Shown here piece after piece: positions 23,378 through 33,893 of a stretch of DNA of 64,000 nucleotides. How positions within the stretch are numbered: the first letter of the stretch is position 1; each line of letters starts with the position of its first letter. The stretch is taken from contig JAKJXP020000105.1 of the NCBI GenBank assembly GCA_022225965.2, positions 69,164-133,163 on the forward strand, read 5' to 3'. The position numbers and the translations under genes were made by a program. Source of the stretch: Diatrype stigma (Eukaryota > Ascomycota > Sordariomycetes > Xylariales > Diatrypaceae). The notes beneath the pieces are model-generated. The model had not been told where the DNA came from and did not search any database. It was given only the letters and a program-made list of their open reading frames with translations.

Positions 23378-25001
23378 GCCTAGGTAAGTAAGTCTTAGGT
23401 GTTTAGTATATTGTGCTGTATCTCAATCATAATTCGAACTATCAATTGTCGCATTGAATTCAGTTCAGATGAATCATGGGGTGATTTGCGGAGAGTTTCA
23501 TTGTTATCAAGGAGGAAAGTCACGATCTCTAGTGTGAATGCAGTAGTAAGGGGTGGACCTCGAAATGTAAGGGGGTGCCAAGCCACTATGTACCTAAGTA
23601 CCTAATTGACGACATGTCCACTGTATTAGGTAAGCCAAGTCTCCTATCGAGGTACAATATCGAGTCGAAACATACGTTACGTGTGCAGCAAGGAAAAACA
23701 TGATACAGTAACGTATGGAACTAAAAGCTCGGTGGAATGGTACGTGTACACCAGGTGTCTGTGGCTAGATATTCAGGTGAGTGGAAGGGGCTAGCCCAGC
23801 AGGTATTAGGTGTACCCAGGTACCTGAGGTAGCAACCACGCAACAAGATGCGATATGTATAACTTTCCCCTCTCTGTCAATGTAGATACTTTATGGCAAT
23901 ACAGTAGTATCTGCAGAGAGACGAAGTTGGAAGTGAAGTTACGATGGTCGTGATTAATGCAACCCCAGAGTGGTGGAGCTGCGGCTCTGGAATACGGAAT
24001 ACCTATCAATTGGCTCCTACAGCTTGAAGCCAAAGGCTACAGCACATGATAAGGCCTATTACAGCGGGAGACAGGACCTAAATTGATCCCAATGGGCATT
24101 GGTAGCACGTGCCACAAATCAGGAAGAACACCAAATCCAAGGGGAAAGCAAGAAGAATAAAAGCCGAAAGTCGTGCAGTAGGAATACGGAATGGCCACAG
24201 GTTCTGCCCCAGGGATTCATTCGAGCTTTCCACCTACCAACCAGGCGCCAGGGCAACCGGGTAAAGTGGGGAGAAACGGGGAAGGTGGCCTTATAAATGT
24301 AAAAAGGTGCCAGTACTATTAACCGAAAGTGTTACGTTGTGCTGTTGGCTCAATGGTACAGCGTCTCAGGAGTAAGCCAGAAAAAGTTATGTGTAAAAAG
24401 CATAGATTTTCAAGCCTTAGATCATAAATCCTTAGCGCCTAGAGCGAGCTGGTAGTCTACGGGTATCTTTTTGTCTTTTTTGTTGTCTGGCTAGCGTTCG
24501 AACCTGGGCTGTACAACCCTTTTTCTTTTTTCTTTTTTTTTCTTCCTTCTCTCTCTCTTTTCTCCCTGTTTCCCCTGTCCATGCTGTCATGCCAAATATT
24601 GAATGCAGTTGCCATATGATTGATTTGCAGGGTTTCGCCCTCTTGATGATACCATCACCTAGTTCAAGCTGTCCAGTTAGAAGGTCGTTGGTGTGATCTT
24701 TAACGGCAGACACATGTATCAATCTTAGTCACCTCAGCAACCTGATTAGTATTGTACTTACAGCCAGATCAGATACACTTGTAATGCAGAACCGACCTTT
24801 TTAAATCAGGCACCTCTTTGCATGCTGAGACCAAGAACACACACATTCTTCGCTTTCCTCCACCAGTGATAATCTAAACACCAAACACTTCATACATCGA
24901 TACCACCGTCGTCTCCAAACGCCTATAAATTCAACCATTCTCGCGTTGATTAAGTTTTCTGCACATTTACCCTGATTGGATTTGAAGGAAGCTCTATAAA
25001 C
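23378..25001. other. Spacer with repeat copy 2 and a pyrimidine tract
   Basis: No protein gene seen. It contains the second direct repeat (23550-23655) and a long C/T run at about 24515-24575. An A-box-like TGGCTCAATGG at about 24346 and a B-box-like GTTCGAACC at about 24497 are too far apart for a normal tRNA, and no cloverleaf folds. Confidence 0.5.
23550..23655 (+). repeat. Diverged direct repeat, copy 2
   Basis: Same orientation as copy 1, about 3.7 kb downstream, with an exact 18-bp core and flanking similarity. The two copies bracket the kinase and hypothetical genes. Confidence 0.5.
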
Positions 25002-26393
25002 ATGGAGGTACGTCAAAATGCTGTTGGTTCTTTTCATTTCCCTTCTCTATTGGCCAGGGGATAAATGGATCAACGACAACACCCTTGAAGGCACAAGATA
25101 AACCAGATTATTTTATGTACCCTCCGCTGATATTTGTAGGCCAATTCTCAATCAACCGGGATTGATCGTACCAGCTCCCTTTTTAGCCTTTCTGGCCAGA
25201 GTCAACGTGAAGCTTGCCGGGGCCAACGGGAACTGGATAATGAACAACGACTTATCTCAAGATTCGGCATAGATTCTAACTACTCACACCCTCGTTTCGA
25301 AGTTTCCCGATTCAAAGTCGTCATTGAACCCGATGAAGAAAAGGCGGCGGATTTTGATTTCGAGGTCACGAAATGGGAAACAAATAACCGAGGGAAGCGG
25401 ATCGTCCTGTTCTCGGATGGTTCGACAACGTGGGCAAAAGAAGATAGGGTCAATGGATTGGGAATTGCGTATAAGCTTTGCTGTGGCTTTCCTTCGCCCT
25501 GGCAATATTTGTCTGCTGCTATCCTCGGCGAATGCGACGACTGCAATATGCCAGAGGCTTCAGGGATTGGTATGGCCCTTGAAATCGCCGCTACGGAAGT
25601 GGAAAGAGAGAAGGCACACCTTTCAGATGCATCTACGGCTGCAGGAGGCGACATATCCGGACCGAAAGTAGAGCCGAAACATAATGGGTATAGTAACATA
25701 TACATTATGACAGACTCACGGGTAATGTTGGAATTTATCGACAAATACCTGAAGGGGAATATTAGGGCAACAAACGCTCGTGCTGCTAAATGGTTCGGTC
25801 ATCCAGCATGGAAAGAACTGGTCCGTCAATTGGAGCGTATCGATGTGAGAGATGCTAAAGTTGAATTCCACTGGATTAAGGGGCATTCAGTGTCGAAAGG
25901 CAACATGCTTGCAGATACTCTCGCCAAGAAAGCCAGGAACCGATATAGGAAGGAACACGGACAACCGGATGCCAATCAAGAGTATAAAGTAGTAAGGTTA
26001 GCGGCGGATATAACTGGGCAGTTTATAAGACGGAAGCACCCTAACAAGCGAAAAGCTGGAGCTATGCTTCAAGATAGCACCAGAGAACCAGATGAAGCCA
26101 TGGACGGGGGACACGACATAGCACAGAGGGTCATTCTTGAGCCCAAACGAACGATCAGCAAGCCAGTTTCGACTTCTGATGCACAGGTTCCCGAACCTAC
26201 TCCGGACTCGACCCTGCAGAAGGATCTCGAAGATGACCAAGACCTCGAACCAAAAGGAACGGTCAACAAGCCAGTATCAGCTTCTGACAATCAAATTCTC
26301 GAACCTATCCGGGATTCTACCAAAGATCCCGAAGATAAAGATGGCGAGAAAAACGAGACTCCTGTCCCACGCAAGAAGCCACGGCTGGAGTGA
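25002..26393 (+). CDS. RNase H-fold protein with duplicated acidic tail
   Basis: Model: tiny first exon 25002-25007 (Met-Glu), intron 25008-25139, second exon 25140-26393; 419 residues. The frame upstream of 25458 stays open to the acceptor, giving KRIVLFSDGSTTWA. RNase H landmarks follow in order: SDGS (first Asp), EASGIGMALEIA (Glu), IYIMTDSR (second Asp), WIKGHSVSKGNMLADTLAKKA (His and last Asp). These are the four metal-binding acids of RNase H1-type or retroelement RNase H domains. The C-terminal third is disordered and holds two copies of an EPK-T-x-KPVS-SD...EP...DST unit (about 26136-26240 and 26244-26345), ending in a basic KKPRLE. It may be a domesticated retroelement RNase H or a host RNase H-like protein; no reverse transcriptase is nearby. 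The two-codon first exon is the weakest part. Confidence 0.75.
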
Positions 26394-26931
26394 ATGGGTC
26401 GCGAAGCGGATCGAATCGAGTCCTAATGGTTACTACAGCTGGCAGGGGTGTTGTGCCTGCCACTGGTGACTGTTCGAAGTTCGAACAAGCAACCTGGAGA
26501 CCCGAAACAACAATTTCGAGCCTCAAGACATCGCAAAACACCGACACCCCGAGAGCGGCAGGGGACATGCTCGCGGAAAGCCGTGGTTGTTTGTATTAGG
26601 CCCTCGTTATGTATAAAGAATATTGTGGAGGTTGGGCCTATCACAACAAGTAACGACGCCGTTGTTGTTTGTCTTTAGGCAGCAACGGCGCTATTGACGC
26701 TGGAACACTGTATCCAGGTCCCTGTATCCATGTAACCTAAGTATCCATGCATCCTCGACACCCCGAGGAATCCAGGATTCCACTTTTCTCCGTTACATAT
26801 AAAATTTCAATTGACCAAAATTCACTACATCCGGGAAAAACCAGATGCGAGCTAATTATTCGCCTAACTTTCCAAGCAAACACAGTAATTACCGGTACTA
26901 ACGAGCACGAGGAAGGGGCAGTCGCATCAGC

Positions 26932-28269
26932 ATGTCTCTCCGCGAGAACCTCATTAAACCCTTCGTGGTCGAGGCTTCGAAGGACCACTTGTACACCGTC
27001 ATCTTCCTCCATCGCTTCCCCCAAGATACCCCACCGGAACAACTACCCGCCAAGCTCCTCTCGGAGAAGCTCACCAGGAATCACAAGACCCTGGCCGAGC
27101 AGTTTCCGACCATCCGCTGGGTATTTCCGTATCCCAAGCTCCACCCCCACGACGCGAACGGGCGACTGAAGAACCAGCACTGGAGCGGTTTGTCTGCCGA
27201 GGACCGCACGACGCTTGAGTTGCCATTCGGGTCGGACCTGCCTTACGTCACGCAAATCGTCATTCAAGAAGCCAAGCTTGCAGGCGGCCTCGACAAGATC
27301 ATTGTTGGAGGACAGGGCGAGAGCGCGATCGCCGCCCACGATGCCTGCACCGCATTCCCGGAACTAGCACCGGCTTTGCGTCAGAGCAGGGATGTCGAGA
27401 AGGCGTTCCTGGGCCGCTTCTTCCACAACCCCGACTGGGTCGACCTGTCCCAGCTCCGAATGGCCGGGTTTGTTGGCATGCATGCCCAGGGGGGTCCGCC
27501 TACGCGCGATGAGTCCGACTACCTTCTGTCGCGTCGCACCTCGAGCGCTCGCATTGTGAACCACACGATCTTGCGACAGACGCCGCACAAGTTCATCCGA
27601 GGCGGGTACAAGACCCAGACTATCACGGTAAGGAAAACCATTAACTTAATTCCGAATAAACTATTTATTAACCTAAATCTATCGCAGTGGGATGGTGCGC
27701 GCATCGATGCGTTTGCCACGTTCCTGACCAGCCTAGACATCGAACGCGAGGGATGCGATATCAAAGCCCCTCCTTCGCCTGATCCCGGGGCACTCACTCC
27801 GAAGGTCAGACCGCTGCCTGCAGAAAAGAAGCCAGAAGACGAGAAGCCAGGCATGACGCCGCAGGAGCGCCACCGGCTCGAGATCCTGGAGGACAAGAAA
27901 GCGGAGCAGGAGGCCCGACGGCGCACGCTCATGCGCATCGAAGAGGACAAGCGCAACCGCAGATATCGCAAGGAGCGCGAGCGAGCGGCCCGTCAACACG
28001 CGGCAGCTGGCCAGGACAATAGCGACAATAAATCGGAGAGTGCGGTCGGAAGCCAGGATTCGCGGTTCAGTTCCGAAGAGCCGACTTCTGGATCCGAGAC
28101 GCGGCGGAGCGCCACGGTCATCCGACAGTACGAGCAACGCCCGAAGGTGTGGGAGGATTGGCCCACGATGCCGGATGAATTGAGAGAAGGCTGGCAGCCG
28201 AAACCCCAGAAGGGCCTGAGCGAGAGCCAGCTGAGAGCTTTGGGAATCTCGGAGAACAAGAACAACTGA
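26932..28269 (+). CDS. Acyl-protein-thioesterase-like alpha/beta-hydrolase, probably inactive
   Basis: Exons 26932-27627 and 27688-28269 give 425 residues; the 60-nt intron is in frame and stop-free. Residues about 1-250 follow the phospholipase/carboxylesterase (acyl-protein thioesterase) fold: YTVIFLHRFPQD, IRWVFPYPK, a helix, IIVGGQGESAIAAHDA, then GFVGMHA. In active members the elbow is GGxSxG; here the serine position is Gly (GGQGES), HG is HR, and no histidine sits where GHxY is expected before the final helix. So the triad looks lost, and the protein may be a binding scaffold. Residues about 275-425 are a highly charged, coiled-coil-like extension (RRRTLMRIEEDKRNRRYRKE region) with a disordered tail. 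Function unknown. Confidence 0.8.
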   Translation: MSLRENLIKPFVVEASKDHLYTVIFLHRFPQDTPPEQLPAKLLSEKLTRNHKTLAEQFPTIRWVFPYPKLHPHDANGRLKNQHWSGLSAEDRTTLELPFGSDLPYVTQIVIQEAKLAGGLDKIIVGGQGESAIAAHDACTAFPELAPALRQSRDVEKAFLGRFFHNPDWVDLSQLRMAGFVGMHAQGGPPTRDESDYLLSRRTSSARIVNHTILRQTPHKFIRGGYKTQTITVRKTINLIPNKLFINLNLSQWDGARIDAFATFLTSLDIEREGCDIKAPPSPDPGALTPKVRPLPAEKKPEDEKPGMTPQERHRLEILEDKKAEQEARRRTLMRIEEDKRNRRYRKERERAARQHAAAGQDNSDNKSESAVGSQDSRFSSEEPTSGSETRRSATVIRQYEQRPKVWEDWPTMPDELREGWQPKPQKGLSESQLRALGISENKNN

Positions 28270-28888
28270 GTGCGTGCGGACGTTGCTCAGCATGGGCTGT
28301 GGTTCATCGTTCGTCCGCGCCATAAAGGGGAATATTCTCATCAGAGCTAGTACATTCACCAGGTAGCGAGAAGGGTCTACGAAGTACATATCAGATACTT
28401 ACGATGATACCTATGGTAGACATCGGAAAGCTCTATATCTAGACAAAGCAAGGGCGGGTCAAAGGTGTTCTTTGATTCAGTCTATATTGTGAGTAAACAC
28501 TGGTTGCTAAGATTCATAGCTCGAGCCTCGAGGGACCGACTTACACCTCTTATCTTAGAACTCAATTGGGAACTATGATTGGTGGAATTGTGCTAGGAGC
28601 TACAGGGATACTATCAACGGGTCAAGCTCGCTTATCTCAAAACCTGGGGTAATGCGGGGCCGTGTAACTAGGGCCCCATGGGTCAGTGGATGCCCTGTGG
28701 AGGCTGTCTCTAGCTGCTACCACTCAATCAGGTACCTCGTAGGTTGTTGGTTGCCGAGGCACGACAATACATAATCATACCGATGCGCGAGCTCAGACAA
28801 TATAAAATGCCGGTGGCAGCCCGGGAAGTGAGATTTCGTTTCTTTAACGCTCGTTCTACTAAGCCCCAACAAAGTAGGACATATTGAT
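28270..28888. other. Spacer
   Basis: No gene seen. It forms the upstream region of the EGF/propeller gene; a TATAAA lies near 28801, about 90 bp before its start. Confidence 0.45.
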
Positions 28889-30040
28889 ATGCGCCCTTTG
28901 ATACTAACAATACTTGCCTGTGGGCCAGCAGTCTTCATCGCCTTTGTCCAGGCATGCCAGACGGACGAAGACTGCAGCTTGAACGGGGTCTGCTCCAACA
29001 GCACCAATGAATGCATATGCGACCCGGGTTGGACATCCGAGGACTGCGGCAAGCTTGACCTACTTCCGGCGACGAGATACACAGGGTACAACTACACCAA
29101 CGTGACGCTGCCAGATTACTACAGCACCGAAGGGGGCAATTCATCATGGGGCGGCCAAATCATCCAGGACAGACAGGACAGAACGCTTTTCCACCTCATC
29201 ATCTCGCAGTTCGCCTACGGCTGTGGCCTCTCCGCCTGGAGACCCTTCAGCAAGGTGATCCGAGCCGAGTCTAGGACCGGGCCGGCAGGGCCCTACCACT
29301 ACGCCCAGGAGGTGCTCGGCACGTTCCGCCACAACCCCGGGACCATCTGGAGCCCCGCCGACGAGAAGTATCTGCTGTACACCATCGGGATCGAGGTGGA
29401 GACCCCAGATACCTGTAAGTCGTACAAGTGGGCCAACAACGTCTCGGTGGCGAGCGCTCCCGATATCCGGGGCCCGTGGTCGACGCCGAAGCTTTTGCTC
29501 GACGGCGCAACAAACCCGAACGCGTTTCCGCTCTGGACGCCCGACAACACGACTTCGCAGATAGCACTAGGGGTCGAGGATGGTTTTATTTACACCGCCG
29601 CCAGCTTCGACGGGTCTTACGAGCTCATCAACACAATGCCGTGGAACATATCGGACTACAGCGATACCTGGACAGAAGATCCCTTCCTGTGGCGCGACAA
29701 GCGCGGCAACTGGCACATCCTGTGCCATTGGCTGATCGACATCGCGGAGCGCGGGGAAAAGTACCCCAGGGTCGGCGGCCACATGTTCTCAACGGCCCTT
29801 ACCGGGAACTGGACGTTCAAGCTGCAGGAGGCTTATAATACTACTGTCTATTTCACGGATGGGGGGAGGACGGATTACTACCGCAGAGAGCGGCCGAAGC
29901 TGTTTTTCAGTGATGACGGACAGATGACGCCTCTGTATCTCATCAATGGCGTGCAGGAATTTGACTCAAAAGCAAGCTACACGTTGATACAGCCGATAGG
30001 GGCAATGTCCAAGGTGTATGAGAAAGAACTGGGGTTTTGA
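28889..30040 (+). CDS. Secreted EGF-like plus five-bladed beta-propeller protein
   Basis: Single exon, 383 residues. Signal peptide about 1-22, then a cysteine-rich EGF-like module: C-x5-C-x5-C-x7-C-x-C-x8-C (about 23-53). The remainder has the pattern of GH43/GH32-like five-bladed propellers: short blade repeats such as IIQDRQDRTLFHLIISQF, NPGTIWSPADEKYLLYTIG, DPFLWRDKRGNWHILCHW and RRERPKLFFSDDGQMTPLYLING. There are many N-glycosylation sequons (NYTN, NVT, NSS, NVS, NTT, NIS, NWT). Probably an extracellular glycoside-acting or glycan-binding protein. I cannot assign catalytic acids with confidence, so activity is open. The EGF module may mediate surface binding. Confidence 0.8.
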   Translation: MRPLILTILACGPAVFIAFVQACQTDEDCSLNGVCSNSTNECICDPGWTSEDCGKLDLLPATRYTGYNYTNVTLPDYYSTEGGNSSWGGQIIQDRQDRTLFHLIISQFAYGCGLSAWRPFSKVIRAESRTGPAGPYHYAQEVLGTFRHNPGTIWSPADEKYLLYTIGIEVETPDTCKSYKWANNVSVASAPDIRGPWSTPKLLLDGATNPNAFPLWTPDNTTSQIALGVEDGFIYTAASFDGSYELINTMPWNISDYSDTWTEDPFLWRDKRGNWHILCHWLIDIAERGEKYPRVGGHMFSTALTGNWTFKLQEAYNTTVYFTDGGRTDYYRRERPKLFFSDDGQMTPLYLINGVQEFDSKASYTLIQPIGAMSKVYEKELGF

Positions 30041-30292
30041 GATGCATAGTCCCGCTAGATGCAGTCGATGTACATTGCTTTTTGATATGCCAGGGCTCTT
30101 AGCACAATTCCCATGACTTCTTCACGGCTCAACTCGACAGTTTCAGAAACGGGTATTTATGATTCATTACTCAGTACATATGCTAACCTCACGGTCGTCA
30201 TTTCGGTTATCTTACCACAGATCACCACCTACGTCCGTTTAGACTCATAAATGAATATATAAAAACGCCAGTTCGAGCAAAAAGGAGTACAC

Positions 30293-31012
30293 TCACTTCT
30301 TCAAGGCCTCCAGCATGCCTTCCAGTGTCTTCTCCCCATCCTTAGCGGACGGCTCCCCCTCGTCGTCATCCGTAGCCTTTTCAGCCGGGCGCGAGATCTC
30401 AACCACTTTGAGTCTGCTGGCCGGGGTCGAGCGAACAGGCGACAGCAGCATTGGCCTAGCGGTGGAGATTTCCATAACGGAACCGTTGCCATAATCCGAG
30501 CTGACTACGGAACTCCTCACTTCTTCCTCTCTCGTCTTGGCGTCGCCGCCTTCAGCTTCATCCCCCAGTCGGCGCAGCCGGGCAATGCAGGGCTGTTCGG
30601 GCAGGGGTCCGCCACCACTTGGGCATTCCTTTTCCCTTGCATCGATATTCGTTACCACGATGGTTTGTGGAGAAAATCCAGAACCTGGGTGGCTAGACGG
30701 GCCTCCAGGGCCGTGTCTGTTAGAGGTATTATTCTCGTCACGCCGCGTCATCTCGATAGACATGGGGCGACAAGCTCTTCGGTAGTAGTTCCTGATCAGC
30801 TTCCACACGAGGGCAATAACACAGCACCCTGTGATGATGACAGCTACGATCACTGCAGGTATCCACTTCGGTGAGTTACCCAGCGACAGCGACCTGGGTC
30901 TGTGTAGTGTAGCCTTCGCTACGAACGTCGTGGCTGGATTGGATATCAGTTGTGGGGCCCAGGGGGTACTCTTACCATGTGCATGGGAGTCAAATGCCAC
31001 GATGGGGGCCAT
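30293..31012 (-). CDS. Single-pass membrane protein with long acidic cytoplasmic tail
   Basis: 239-residue single-exon frame. Residues about 50-72 (WIPAVIVAVIITGCCVIALVWKL) form one transmembrane helix followed by a basic stop-transfer patch (RNYYRRACRP), so the long Ser/Pro/acidic C-terminal part should be cytoplasmic. The N-terminal 49 residues have no clear signal peptide. A TATATATA run lies about 50 bp upstream of the start. Similar small membrane proteins are common in ascomycetes, and I recognise no family. An unseen upstream exon is possible. Confidence 0.6.
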   Translation of the reverse strand: MAPIVAFDSHAHGKSTPWAPQLISNPATTFVAKATLHRPRSLSLGNSPKWIPAVIVAVIITGCCVIALVWKLIRNYYRRACRPMSIEMTRRDENNTSNRHGPGGPSSHPGSGFSPQTIVVTNIDAREKECPSGGGPLPEQPCIARLRRLGDEAEGGDAKTREEEVRSSVVSSDYGNGSVMEISTARPMLLSPVRSTPASRLKVVEISRPAEKATDDDEGEPSAKDGEKTLEGMLEALKK

Positions 31013-31902
31013 GGTGCTATGAGGTTAGTTTGCTCTGCGCTGGGCATTGGTGTAATTATATATATACCAAGCCAGAAGACAGAGGTTGCTACGTCAAGGT
31101 GTTAGCGACGTGCCTCCATTGACTGTGCTCAACTCTGAGTCGATAGTATTATTAACTAGACACTAGCCAGTCATTGTGAATAACGTCCAGTCGTATAAGA
31201 GGGACATCCACGGACATCCCAGTCGCGACATTGGTGGCAGCCCACAGTCTTAAGTGTGACCCCGAATTATATTGACTGGGCGCAAACAAAGGTGCTATGA
31301 TGAATGGATTGTTCAACTCGTAGGACAATGTACTTTGTTGAACAACGCTAAGTTTAGAGATCTTTGTGATCTCCAAAGATTGTTCCAATGCTGTGCCACA
31401 AGGGATTTAAGACTTGTACCACTAGTGGGGAATCGGCTTTCGAACGGGCCTGCTACGGCGAAGAGGAGTAGTGGCAAGACTTCAAGAAAAGGTACAAGAG
31501 GTCATCGAGATACTGATGCAGTCCGCGCTTCTCCAAAGCGCATTTCCTTCTAGCCACCGCGTCTTATATGGACCTGGGTTTGGAGAAGTGCCACGAAGAG
31601 ATAGAGTGGTTCAAGCCCGTGTTCAAAGTCGCCCTCGAAGTTCTCGCGGAGCGTTCTAAGTTAATATCCTCACGAAAGGGTGTTCCATATAGTTCGTAGC
31701 ATTTTTCCTCATTAGTTCGAATATGCGCATGACAATTTGCAAAGTACCTTCAAGTGTAAATGTAACAAAATATATAATTACATGTTCCCAAGACTCCTCG
31801 GGAGCTCAGCCCCTTTTCCCGGATACGCCAATCCTGCTACCATTACACGAAATATACGTATACAATAGCCCATTCCTGAATTTCGGTGGAGAAAGGGGGA
31901 TA
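31013..31902. other. Spacer
   Basis: No gene seen; only short open frames without recognisable motifs. Confidence 0.5.
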
Positions 31903-32661
31903 TCAAAAATGTTGTGGGTTCATGCCTGTAAGGACAGAGCTCCTGATAGTGTGTAAGAATTGCTCCAGCAACTCAAGGCCACGCCAATTCAAAATCCGCG
32001 ACTCTTGGCCCACTCTAGTGGTTGACCAAAAGTCCAGAGTCATCGCCCTGTCAGGACGGACCTGGCCTGTTCGCATGTCGACCCAGGATGCTTCGTGAAA
32101 AGCCTTTATCCTGCGATCGATTAACCAAGGGGCCCCGCGGCCTGCATTCTTTTCTATCCACAATGGGGCTGTGTTGCCAATGGCATTCAGGGGATCCCAG
32201 GCGAAGTACATCCACTTTATACCAATCGCAATGATGATGAAGAGCTCCCGATTGGGGTGGGCGCTGTTGAGCCTCATTGTTGCTTCTGAGATAACGTCTT
32301 TCCATTCAAAAGGTACGTCCCTGACCGGTGCCTTACACTCGATCCACAGGAAGTCCCTCTTCACCACAACGCCTGCCTGACCTGCCACCATCATCTTGAT
32401 CGTCAATATGTCGGGGCGTAGGGTAGACGGAGCCGAGCTGGGCCCCCGATATGCTTCACGGACGGTTGACCAGAAAGCCCCCCTTGGGTCGTTGGTCGTC
32501 TCCGGGAAGTAGAGCTGGCAAATTGCCTGCCAGGCGTGCCAGACAACATCTTCTTGGGAGTATTGCGGGCCACGATCACGCAGTGATTTGATATTGGCCG
32601 ATGCGGCAGTCAAAGGGTCCCAGAAGTGGCGCAGGCCAGGGACGCCGAAAGTTGCTGGTGG
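31903..32661 (-). CDS. PD-(D/E)XK nuclease-like protein, 5' end unresolved
   Basis: Open frame of about 250 residues with no ATG near its start; a stop at 32683-32685 lies upstream. A 3' splice site (AATCAG, so exon starts at 32661) implies at least one earlier exon. Core motif: LRPDILTIK, about 20 residues, then FLWIECKAP, the D...ExK signature of PD-(D/E)XK nuclease folds, followed by an amphipathic helix (WKDVISEATMRL) and strands ELFIIIAIGIKWMYFAW. The C-terminal half is unassigned. Fungal genomes carry many such orphan proteins with no proven substrate. A possible upstream coding piece lies at about 32825-33099 on the same strand, joined by a weak GTATGA donor. No methylase or transposon partner is seen. 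Confidence 0.6.
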   Translation of the reverse strand, partial: PPATFGVPGLRHFWDPLTAASANIKSLRDRGPQYSQEDVVWHAWQAICQLYFPETTNDPRGAFWSTVREAYRGPSSAPSTLRPDILTIKMMVAGQAGVVVKRDFLWIECKAPVRDVPFEWKDVISEATMRLNSAHPNRELFIIIAIGIKWMYFAWDPLNAIGNTAPLWIEKNAGRGAPWLIDRRIKAFHEASWVDMRTGQVRPDRAMTLDFWSTTRVGQESRILNWRGLELLEQFLHTIRSSVLTGMNPQHF

Positions 32662-33893
32662 CTGATTTGATCTTGGATAAAGTTAATAAGGAGGGTCATC
32701 CAAGCAAACAAGGAACCTGGCGTTGTTATGCTTACTGGCTCATATTACACTCCCCAATCATGAATTGCAACACAAGATGGAACAGAAACTTGTAAACCTA
32801 TTTGATCGACTATTTGCTGCTCATACTACGATGAAAAGCCGAGCCGAGAATACTGAGGGCCGAGGGCGTCCCATTTCTTTATACACGATGTGCAGACGAG
32901 CCTTTTTCGTGTCATTCTCCCCATGACACTTAGCCGCCCAGGCCATAGCAGAGAACTGCATCATGATACCAGGGAGTGTTTTGGTCAAGAGATGTTGGTA
33001 AGAGGTTCTTCCATGAAGTGCATACCCCAGGAGTGTTGTAGAGGCTTCGAAATAGAAGCATAAGCGTGATGAAGTGCCAACAGGGAAAGCGTTGGCCATG
33101 TCATGGGTATTCTTGACCGACAGATCGAGTACTCGACCTGGCCCTTGGCCCCTTGTCGCGGTGGTGCCAACTGCATCTTGTCACTCGCTGATCAGCCAAT
33201 GCGAGTCTTTATATGCTTATTTCGTTTAGCTCAACGTTACGTGGCCGCCTTCGTATCTTCATATCGCGATCGCTATATCTTCTGTTGTTTCCATAAACGC
33301 CAGAGTCTCTGAGTCTGCACTTATAAGCGCGAGGTCATAGCATAGCCACACACCGGTAGTTGGTAGTAATAAAGCATTACCTAATTAATGCCGCCTAACT
33401 ACCTAGTTCATATGTGCGCATCGCTTCCCCCATCAAAGGCCTCATGCTATATATAGTGCATTCATAACCCCGGGTGGTCTCATGAAAGACTGAAAGAACT
33501 AACAACATTCCACTCTCAGTTCGCCATTGGCTCTTGTTCGTTTCTGTAGAGGAATGATTGGATATTGCAGGGTTAAGTATAAGTGGATCATGAACGATGA
33601 GTCAGGGTAATCCTTATTGGTCCTTAACCAAGGCGCCTAAAGTGTTATTGCCTGATTGCCCCGCAGTATGATTAACAAAGGATACTTAGTCTCAATTACT
33701 TACCATGCGACACCTTCTCAAGAGTGCAACTACAGACAACATCATCTCACACGCCTTCTATCGAAAGGTCCGACATCTCAAATCCCAGAGTAAGTTCATA
33801 GGATAAAACATTACCTGATCTTGTTATACTGACTGGTGAGACTAGATCTACGCGATAACACTCAATCTCATCCAAAGAGTTCATTTCAGAATC
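32662..33893. other. Spacer; may hold the 5' exon of the nuclease-like gene
   Basis: A minus-strand open frame at 32821-33099 has fairly natural composition and could be an upstream exon of the neighbouring gene. The rest shows nothing recognisable. Confidence 0.4.

Noticed and set aside
24340..24510. tRNA gene suggested by A-box and B-box-like strings
   Set aside because: Boxes are 150 bp apart, and T-stem and acceptor stem do not pair.
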